Assembly: GCA_000824805.1 (NCBI GenBank)
Contig: CCNA01000034.1
Coordinates: 744,001 to 808,000 of the forward strand
DNA: 64,000 nt
DNA from: Mesorhizobium sp. SOD10
GTDB lineage: Bacteria > Pseudomonadota > Alphaproteobacteria > Rhizobiales > Rhizobiaceae
Direction of reading: 5' to 3'
Position 1 is the stretch's first letter. Each line of letters starts with the position of its first letter. The position numbers and the translations under genes are program-made. Positions 8,731 through 14,561 of this stretch are shown here, in pieces. The notes under the pieces were generated by a model that saw only the letters and a program-made list of their open reading frames with translations, did no database searches and was not told the DNA's origin.

Positions 8731-9123
8731 ATGCCGCTCGAACTCATTAATCCAGCTGATCTGCCGGTTCCAGAGATGTACACGCAGGTTGTCATCGCGA
8801 CGGGATCCAAGCTGGTTTTCATCTCGGGTCAGCAGCCCGAAGACATACACGGCCAGCTTGTCGGGCATGGTGATTTTGCGGCGCAAGCGCGCCTGGCGTT
8901 CGGCAATCTCGGCCGAGCGCTCAATGCGGCGGGCGCAAGGCCCGACCAAGTCTCCAAAATCACGGTCTACGTCGTCGACTACAACCGCGATGAGCACGTT
9001 CCGATCATCGAAGCCGCGCAGATTTCGCTGTTTGGAGATCACAAGCCAGCGAATGTGATTGTCGGCGTGGCGATAATGTCCCCTGGCTACCTCATAGAGG
9101 TCGACGCGATAGCGGTCATTTGA
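8731..9123 (+). CDS. RidA-family protein lacking the catalytic arginine
   Basis: A 130-residue YjgF/YER057c/UK114 (Rid) family protein starting at ATG 8731 (a TTG three bases earlier is also in frame). FISGQQPEDIHGQLVG, ARLAFGNLGRALNAAGA and the C-terminal YLIEVDAIAVI fit the fold, and the glutamate near the end is kept. Classical RidA hydrolyses reactive 2-aminoacrylate and other enamines through an Arg in a PAR-type motif; here the corresponding segment reads KPANVIVGVA, with Asn at that place. Enamine deaminase activity is therefore doubtful, and it probably belongs to a Rid subgroup of unknown role. It lies 84 bases downstream of the LysR gene, same strand. Confidence 0.85.
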   Translation: MPLELINPADLPVPEMYTQVVIATGSKLVFISGQQPEDIHGQLVGHGDFAAQARLAFGNLGRALNAAGARPDQVSKITVYVVDYNRDEHVPIIEAAQISLFGDHKPANVIVGVAIMSPGYLIEVDAIAVI

Positions 9124-9157
9124 CCAGGGGGCCGGACGCTAGTCGCCCTGACGCCTT

Positions 9158-9430
9158 TCAAAGATGCGCCGCCAGGGCCGCGGCCATGTCCTTGCTGGTG
9201 GCGACCGGCACGATCTCGAACTCGACCAGGTCGTTCCATTCGATGGCCCAGCGCTGCAGGATCGTGACGTCATCGGCCTCCACCAACAGGAAGCAGCGGC
9301 TCATGTCGGCCGCGATCCAGGAGTGGTGGACGACGAGCTCGTCGGGCTTCAGGCGGCCCTTGTCGCGGAAGCGGCGATAGATTTCCTTGCGGTCCGCACC
9401 GTGAAAATCCTCGATCACGAAGAACAGCAT
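9158..9430 (-). CDS. DUF3303-family protein
   Basis: A 90-residue protein (MLFFVIEDFHGADRKEIYRR) with the small alpha+beta pattern of DUF3303: an initial beta strand, a YRRFRDKGR helix, a HHSWIAADMSRCFLLVEADD core and a final EFEIVPVATS strand. It resembles dimeric ferredoxin-like (muconolactone isomerase-like) proteins, but no reaction is known. It converges on the RidA-like gene and lies downstream of the RimK-like gene, separated by a large inverted repeat. Whether it belongs to that transcription unit is uncertain. Confidence 0.8.
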   Translation of the reverse strand: MLFFVIEDFHGADRKEIYRRFRDKGRLKPDELVVHHSWIAADMSRCFLLVEADDVTILQRWAIEWNDLVEFEIVPVATSKDMAAALAAHL

Positions 9431-9453
9431 TCTTTCCCTCGGTTTGAATGATT

Positions 9454-9598
9454 GGGAATTGAGGAACTGGAGAATTGAAGAACTGAAGAACTGAAGAGAT
9501 TAGGAAATGAGGAGCTGATGCCGCAAGGACGGAAGGTTCCGCCAGACACTCCATTCTTCAGTTCTTCAATTCCTCAGTTCTCCAGTTCCTCAATTCCC
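9454..9598. repeat. Large inverted repeat built from ~8-base units
   Basis: The left arm (9454-9496) and right arm (9556-9598) are reverse complements over 43 bases with three mismatches, separated by a 59-base centre. Each arm is itself a run of degenerate 8-base units of the type GAACTGAA/GAATTGAA (left) or TTCTTCAG/TTCCTCAG (right). The local base composition is far lower in GC than its surroundings. It fills most of the gap between the RimK-like gene and the DUF3303 gene, both leftward. Confidence 0.9.
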
Positions 9599-9619
9599 CA
9601 GTTCCTTTTTCTCCCAGTG

Positions 9620-11083
9620 CTACTTTTCTGGCCTCTCCAGGCGTTCCAGGAACCACTGCGTCAGCCGCACCCAGAGCTCGTCCTTCTCGCCCGAATCCTC
9701 CCAGCCATGGTCGAGATTGGGATTGTCGTTGACCTCGATGACGAAGACGCCGTCCTTGGTCTCCTTGAGGTCGACGCCGTAGAGCCCGTCGCCGATGCAT
9801 TTTGCCGCCCGCACAGCGGTTTCGACGACATGCGGCGGCGTCTGCTTCAGCGTGAATGTTTTGATGCCGCCCTGGTCGGGCTTGCCGCTGGCCTTGTGGT
9901 TGACGATCTGCCAGTGCTTCTTCGCCATGAGATAGTGCACGGCAAACAGCGGCTGGCCACCGAGCACGCCGACCCGCCAGTCATATTCGGTCGGGATGAA
10001 TTTCTGTGCGATCAGCAGGTCGGAATCTTCCAGCCACTCGGTCGCGAGCTTGGTCAGCTCCGCCATGTTCTCGCATTTCTTGACGCCGCGCGAGAAGGAC
10101 GAATCCGGGATCTTCAGCACCAGCGGAAAGCCCAGCGTTTGCGCCGCCACCTCGAAGTCGGATGTGCCGGCGATCATCACCGTCGGCGGCACCGGCACCT
10201 TGTTGTAGGTCATCAGCTCGTTGAGATAGACCTTGTTGGTGCAGCGGATCATCGACAACGGATCGTCGATCACCGGCATGCCTTCCTGCTGGGCGCGGCG
10301 CGCGAAGCGGTAGGTGTGATTGGAGATCGACGTGGTCTCGCGGATGAACAGCGCGTCGTAATTGGCAAGCTTGGCGAGGTCCTTCCTGGTGATCGGCTCG
10401 ACCTCGACGCCCATCTTCTCGGCGATCCTGGCCCAGTAACGCAGCGAGGAGATTTCCGAAGGCGGCAGTTCCTCATGCGGATCGACCAGCGTCGCGAAGG
10501 TATAGCGCGCCGGCGTGCGGCCCTTGGTGTCGCGCCATTCGCGGTTGGTGTAGGTGTCCAGGCATTGCAGGAAGACCTGTTCCTCGTCCTCGGTCATGCG
10601 GGCGAGCGGCAGGAAGCCGATCTTGCGGATCGAGGCCCATTCGGCGCTGTCCTTGATGTGGACTTCGAGCGCCGGCGCGCGGAACCAGTCGAACAACAGC
10701 TTGGCAAAACGATCCCACACCTTCGACGGACCGATACCGAAGAAGATCGCCACCTTGGCCGGAAACGTCCCCCCAAGGTCCTTGCGGCATTTGTTCAAGG
10801 CAAGCTCGAGCTCCGGCAGCGCGTGCTCGTAGAGCTTGCGCTCCGAAAGGTCGATCATGGTCTCGACCGTCGGGATGACCCTGTGGCCGCGCGAGCCGGC
10901 CAGCAGCGAGGCGTAGTAACCGCGGCTCTGGTAGCCGTAATTGTTCGACAGGTTGATCACCTTCGGCCGCTGGCCGCGGAACAACGCCGGATGCGCGAGA
11001 TAGTCGCGGTTGGTGATGATCTTGTGGGGTGTGGCCACCTGATCGATGTCGTTCTGCCTGCCTGTCAGGATAACCCAGGTCAT
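9620..11083 (-). CDS. RimK-family ATP-grasp ligase with RLAN N-terminal domain
   Basis: A 487-residue protein with two parts. Residues ~1-250 correspond to the RLAN (RimK-like ATP-grasp N-terminal) region, opening with MTWVILTGRQNDIDQ. Residues ~285-480 form an ATP-grasp domain: PPTVMIAGTSDFEVAA, LVLKIPDSSFSRGV (phosphate loop), QKFIPTEYDWRVGVLGG, and the metal-binding FVIEVNDNPNLDHGWED. RimK-type ligases join amino acids, often glutamate, to a carboxylate using ATP. The substrate here is unknown. The start lies four bases after the stop of the GNAT/C39 gene, so the two are almost certainly co-transcribed and translationally linked. Family knowledge predicts synthesis of a small peptide or modification of a protein C-terminus. 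Confidence 0.88.
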   Translation of the reverse strand: MTWVILTGRQNDIDQVATPHKIITNRDYLAHPALFRGQRPKVINLSNNYGYQSRGYYASLLAGSRGHRVIPTVETMIDLSERKLYEHALPELELALNKCRKDLGGTFPAKVAIFFGIGPSKVWDRFAKLLFDWFRAPALEVHIKDSAEWASIRKIGFLPLARMTEDEEQVFLQCLDTYTNREWRDTKGRTPARYTFATLVDPHEELPPSEISSLRYWARIAEKMGVEVEPITRKDLAKLANYDALFIRETTSISNHTYRFARRAQQEGMPVIDDPLSMIRCTNKVYLNELMTYNKVPVPPTVMIAGTSDFEVAAQTLGFPLVLKIPDSSFSRGVKKCENMAELTKLATEWLEDSDLLIAQKFIPTEYDWRVGVLGGQPLFAVHYLMAKKHWQIVNHKASGKPDQGGIKTFTLKQTPPHVVETAVRAAKCIGDGLYGVDLKETKDGVFVIEVNDNPNLDHGWEDSGEKDELWVRLTQWFLERLERPEK

Positions 11084-11087
11084 TGTC

Positions 11088-12185
11088 TCAGCGTTTTCCC
11101 AGAGTGATGGCCGCGCGCAAGCCGTCGCGGCCGAACTGCGCCATGTTCATGAAGATGTCGTAGGGTACCGGAATGTTAGCGGCATCAAGGATCGTCTCCT
11201 GCCTTTCATCCTCAACCCAAGGGTCGTGGATCAGGATATGGTCGCCATCGTCGCCGATGGCCAGCACCCAATGCGGCACCTTCTTGCCGAACATCAGGAA
11301 GCCGCTGACCAGCACGATAACCAGCTTCCCCTCGGCTAGGGCGTTACGGATGTCGCCGATGCCGAACGGACGGTAATTGACGGGGATGCCGTAAAGCTCG
11401 GCGCGACGGCGGAAATCGACCTGGGCGAGCTCCATCACCCGGCGCTTGTCCTCGCTTCGCACCGACTGCAGGAACAGCGCGCCATAGAAGGAGACGAATA
11501 TTTCGGCGGCGAGCCCGCTCTCATATCCGGCGACCGCCAGACCGAAGGGCTCGCAGCCGCCGGGACCCGACATCATGAAGACCGTGGTCGCCTCTCGCCA
11601 CAGGCGGATTTCCATGACCGGATCGGGCACGAAGCCACCGTCGAAATTGGCCATCGCCATCATCAGGCAGCAAGGGCCGCAGGTGAACTCGCAGGTCTGC
11701 TGGTAGAACGGCACCTTGGTCGCGGTCGGCGTGTCGCCGCGCAGCGTCTTTTCATAGCGCAGCGCGGTCGCGCCGTCCTCGTAATAGTCGGGCTCGCGGC
11801 CCAATTTCCGATAGCCGGCCTGTTCGTAGATGCGGATGGCGCGCTGATTGTCCTCGCGCACTTCGAGGCGCAGCAGCAGCCGGTCGTGCTCGAAGGCCGC
11901 CTCCTCGGCAGCCGCCAGCAGAAGCCGGCCAATGCCGAGACGGCCGAAGAAAGGTCCGACGGCGATGGAATAAAGCCGCGCGACGCCGCTGCCCTTGCGA
12001 AACAGCACCACTGCATAGCCGGCGACGCGGCCCTCGTTCTCGGCCACCAGCATCTCGGCGGTTTCCCGCTCGATGAACTGGCGGAAGGAGCGGCGCGAGA
12101 GCCTGTCGCCCGGAAAAACAGCCTTCTCGATGGCGGCGAGGTCATCGACGTCTGACGCGCGGGCCTTGCGGATCTCGGCAGGCAT
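11088..12185 (-). CDS. GNAT acetyltransferase fused to C39-like peptidase domain
   Basis: A 365-residue fusion starting at ATG 12185 (MPAEIRKARASDVDDLAAIE). Residues ~1-145 form a GNAT domain with the acetyl-CoA loop in VGPFFGRLGIGRLLL and the terminal IYEQAGYRKLG. Residues ~155-365 match the C39-like papain-fold family (DUF3335): the nucleophile Cys lies in QQTCEFTCGPCCLMMAMA, with His and Asp in VPHWVLAIGDD and ILIHDPW. GNAT enzymes acetylate amines; C39-like domains cleave or form amide bonds. It is the first gene of a tight pair with the RimK-like ligase, suggesting synthesis, capping and processing of one amide-linked product. An upstream in-frame start at 12359 would add 58 unconserved residues and is not preferred. 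Confidence 0.86.
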   Translation of the reverse strand: MPAEIRKARASDVDDLAAIEKAVFPGDRLSRRSFRQFIERETAEMLVAENEGRVAGYAVVLFRKGSGVARLYSIAVGPFFGRLGIGRLLLAAAEEAAFEHDRLLLRLEVREDNQRAIRIYEQAGYRKLGREPDYYEDGATALRYEKTLRGDTPTATKVPFYQQTCEFTCGPCCLMMAMANFDGGFVPDPVMEIRLWREATTVFMMSGPGGCEPFGLAVAGYESGLAAEIFVSFYGALFLQSVRSEDKRRVMELAQVDFRRRAELYGIPVNYRPFGIGDIRNALAEGKLVIVLVSGFLMFGKKVPHWVLAIGDDGDHILIHDPWVEDERQETILDAANIPVPYDIFMNMAQFGRDGLRAAITLGKR

Positions 12186-12391
12186 GCGGGCTTGGGAGAA
12201 CCTCGATTGGGTTAAGAAACGGCCCCGGTGGATGCGTCGCGAATACTGGCCGAAGCGCCAGTATTCATCAAGCGCTATCGCTCCTTGATTAGGGCCGAAT
12301 TGTGACAGTTTCCGCCATGGCAGAAAAGGGCCGAGCACTTGAACAGAATTGCCGTTCAAAGGACTGCCGGTTACCGAAAAATGCAGCCGGT

Positions 12392-13183
12392 TCAGCTCGA
12401 TATGCCGGCGACGAGCTGACCGTAAGCGCTCTTTGCGACGTCCGACAGGCGCTCCGGCGGCAACGAGCCGACGACCGCGCAGGCATAGCCTTTGTCGAGC
12501 CAGTAGACAGCCTCGGGTCCGCCCGCCGCGGCCGTGTAGGTGCCTTTGGACGTCTCCGACGATTCGGCGGTGACGTAGAGCGAGATGCGCTCGCCCTTGG
12601 CGTCTTCATAAAGCAGCATCGCCGCCTTGCCCTGCCCACCGGCCGGCAGCAGCCGGCCGCCGACGAGATCGAAGCCCTCGGCCGCCAGATCGGGCGCGAC
12701 CAGCTTCAGTCCGACACGGTTCGACAGCCAGGTCTGGAGATGATCCTTGTCGCTTGCGGGAACCTCGACGGCATGGCGCTTCTCGGCGGCGTAGATGACA
12801 TGGGCGGCGATCGCCTGCTCGGCGAGCTGGTCGTCGCCGTCGCCGCGGGCGATGCCGTCGATGCCCGCGACATAGCCGCCGAGCCCGCCGAGCGCGAGCA
12901 TCACGGCCGCGGCAGCCGACAGCCACCAGCGCGAGCGCCAGGCCGACGCTTTTGCAGGTGCCTCGCCAAGCACGACCTGCCGCAGCCTCGCCGGCACCGG
13001 CTCGTCCATCACGCCTGCGAAGGCGGCGCGCATGGCGGCGCGGTCGGCAATGTAGCGCGCGGACTTCGCCTTCATCTCGGGATTGGCCTCGAGCCAGGCG
13101 TCGTAAGCCATGCGCTCCTCGCCCGGCAGTTCGCCATCGAGGGCCATATGGATATCGCGTTCGGAAAAATCGCGGCGGGTCAT
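12392..13183 (-). CDS. Anti-sigma factor, single-pass membrane protein
   Basis: A 263-residue protein with the layout of ChrR/RskA-type anti-sigma factors of ECF sigma factors. The N-terminal ~60 residues (DFSERDIHMALDGELPGEER) resemble a zinc-less anti-sigma domain beginning with a short helix bundle. A transmembrane helix follows at about 88-110 (WWLSAAAAVMLALGGLGGYV), then a periplasmic domain of ~150 residues. The ATG overlaps the sigma gene's stop by four bases, a usual arrangement for the pair. It should hold the sigma factor at the inner membrane until an envelope signal arrives. The signal is unknown. Confidence 0.85.
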   Translation of the reverse strand: MTRRDFSERDIHMALDGELPGEERMAYDAWLEANPEMKAKSARYIADRAAMRAAFAGVMDEPVPARLRQVVLGEAPAKASAWRSRWWLSAAAAVMLALGGLGGYVAGIDGIARGDGDDQLAEQAIAAHVIYAAEKRHAVEVPASDKDHLQTWLSNRVGLKLVAPDLAAEGFDLVGGRLLPAGGQGKAAMLLYEDAKGERISLYVTAESSETSKGTYTAAAGGPEAVYWLDKGYACAVVGSLPPERLSDVAKSAYGQLVAGISS

Positions 13184-13698
13184 TTCTCGACGATCCTTAT
13201 CGAGCGACGGCGCGATGTGTCGTCGAGCAATCCTCGCAATTCCTCGCGGCCGCGCGCGATGCGCGACATCAGCGTACCGGCCGGCACGCCAAGGATGTTG
13301 GCGGCCTCGGCATAGGAAAAGCCCTCGATGGCGACCATCACCAATGCCGCGCGGCGATCGGGGCTGATCGCCTGCAAGGCATCCATGATCTCGCGCGAGG
13401 CGATGGTCTCGACCTGATCGGCGGGCGCGGCTTGGGCCTCACCGGCTTCGAGAGGCAGCATCGCCGCCTCACCGCGCCGGTTGACCTTGCGCATCTGGTC
13501 GATGAACAAGTGATGCATGATCGTAAACAGCCACCTCCGGGGGCTCTCTCCAGTCTGCCAGTTGTCGAGCCGCACAAGCGCCCGCTCCAGGCAATCCTGG
13601 ACGAGATCGTCGGCGGAATCGCGCTCGCGCAGCAGCGAGCGCGCATAGCGCCGCAGCCGCGGTATTTCGCTTAGGATCGCTGCCTTCTTGTCGTCCAT
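13180..13698 (-). CDS. ECF-family RNA polymerase sigma factor
   Basis: A 172-residue ECF sigma factor starting at ATG 13698 (MDDKKAAILSEIPRL). Region 2 reads YARSLLRERDSADDLVQDCLERAL and the RRWLFTIMHHLFIDQMRK segment that contacts the -10 element; region 4 holds the helix-turn-helix GFSYAEAANILGVPAGTLMSR. The acidic linker between them is short. It is the first gene of a two-gene unit with its anti-sigma factor, with a 4-base overlap. A longer frame to 13839 adds 47 residues unlike ECF proteins. I could not identify a convincing GGAAC-type promoter upstream, so autoregulation is not claimed. Confidence 0.9.
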   Translation of the reverse strand: MDDKKAAILSEIPRLRRYARSLLRERDSADDLVQDCLERALVRLDNWQTGESPRRWLFTIMHHLFIDQMRKVNRRGEAAMLPLEAGEAQAAPADQVETIASREIMDALQAISPDRRAALVMVAIEGFSYAEAANILGVPAGTLMSRIARGREELRGLLDDTSRRRSIRIVEK

Positions 13699-13856
13699 GA
13701 CCGCTTGTTTCGAGGTCGCTTTCCATCCCGATAGAACGCGCCTTCCGGGCGCGGTGCAAGCAGTCAGCGCGAAGCGGCCGAACCGCTGCGTACCCAAGCA
13801 CATACAAAACGATGGCGCAGGCCGGTTTATTCCTGGCAATCGGCGGGAAAGCCTAA

Positions 13857-14270
13857 CTATCTCAAATCGGTGAGCAGGAAATCATTGCCTTTGTAGAGCA
13901 GCGGAGTGCCGAGAGCTTTCGCGCAAGCATAGGCAAAACAGTCACCCAAGTTCAGGTCGGCTTGATGACCAACGGCCTTGCCATAATGAGCGCTGGCGTC
14001 GATAGCGCGCGAACCGATCTCGTCGCCGATCGGGACATTTTCCCCGCCAATTTCCACAATGAGTTGATCTACCAGATCGCGAGCTTTGAGGAGCGCTTCG
14101 GCGGTCGGCTTGCGGGAACGTGCGCCGGCTCGCGCCAGAGCCTGCGTCGCCTCAAAACGGACCATGGCAGAGATGTGGAAGTCGACAGATCGGGAGAGTT
14201 GTTTGGACAATTCCTCCCAGCCCGGTTCCTGGTTGAGAATTGCGACGATCACCGAAGCGTCGACAAACAT
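13857..14270 (-). CDS. vapC: VapC-type PIN-domain toxin
   Basis: A 137-residue PIN-domain ribonuclease starting at ATG 14270. Acidic catalytic residues are visible: D in MFVDASVIVAIL at the N-terminus, E in MVRFEATQALARAG, D in LNLGDCFAYACAKA, and D in the closing YKGNDFLLTDLR. VapC toxins cleave tRNA or rRNA when free of antitoxin. Its start codon overlaps the last base of the vapB stop (TGATG), typical for this module. An upstream ATG four codons earlier inside vapB is less likely. Confidence 0.9.
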   Translation of the reverse strand: MFVDASVIVAILNQEPGWEELSKQLSRSVDFHISAMVRFEATQALARAGARSRKPTAEALLKARDLVDQLIVEIGGENVPIGDEIGSRAIDASAHYGKAVGHQADLNLGDCFAYACAKALGTPLLYKGNDFLLTDLR

Positions 14271-14512
14271 CAGTCTTCCCACATCTCGTCAGTGAATTTC
14301 TTCATATCGAAGTCGGGATTGGGCAGACCGATCTTCTTCGCCTCCGCTTGAAGCCTGACGATCCGATCGCGCAGCGGCACCTTAGCACGATTGCGTTCCA
14401 GTTCGTGCATAAGAGCTGTCCGCACCGCTTCGGTCTTGCTGGGCGCGTTCGTCTCGCGCTGCAATTTGGCGGCCAGCGCGTCCACTTCATCATCACGTAT
14501 GTAGAGCGGCAT
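14270..14512 (-). CDS. vapB: VapB-type antitoxin
   Basis: An 80-residue antitoxin. The first ~45 residues (MPLYIRDDEVDALAAKLQR, then SKTEAVRTALMHELER) form the ribbon-helix-helix-like DNA-binding and dimerisation part of the VapB 'transcription factor' family; the C-terminal MKKFTDEMWED is the acidic tail that wraps the toxin. It is first in the operon and overlaps vapC by one base. Repeated GGRATAT motifs sit 17-48 bases upstream of its ATG, the likely operator. Confidence 0.9.
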   Translation of the reverse strand: MPLYIRDDEVDALAAKLQRETNAPSKTEAVRTALMHELERNRAKVPLRDRIVRLQAEAKKIGLPNPDFDMKKFTDEMWED

Positions 14513-14528
14513 TGAAATATCCCTTTAT

Positions 14529-14560
14529 GAATATTCCAGATATCCCAGATTGGATATTCC
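14529..14560 (-). promoter_or_regulatory. Putative VapBC operator with repeated GGRATAT motifs
   Basis: On the minus strand three copies of a GGRATAT-type motif (GGAATATCC, GGGATATC, GGAATATTC) occur in 33 bases at regular spacing of about 11-14 bases, just upstream of vapB. The inner copy forms a GATATC palindrome. Regular spacing near one helical turn suggests cooperative binding of VapB or VapBC; this is inference. Confidence 0.5.
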
Positions 14561-14561
14561 T

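Noticed and set aside
9454..9598. Possible CRISPR array because of short repeated units
   Set aside because: The units are 8 bases, contiguous and degenerate, without spacers, and no cas gene is near.
9518..11107. 529-residue plus-strand frame opposite the RimK-like gene
   Set aside because: It begins in the octamer repeat and mirrors an intact ATP-grasp gene; composition is that of a shadow.
13699..13856. ECF-type GGAAC promoter upstream of the sigma factor gene
   Set aside because: A GGAA and a CGTT-like box occur but the spacing is far too short for an ECF promoter.
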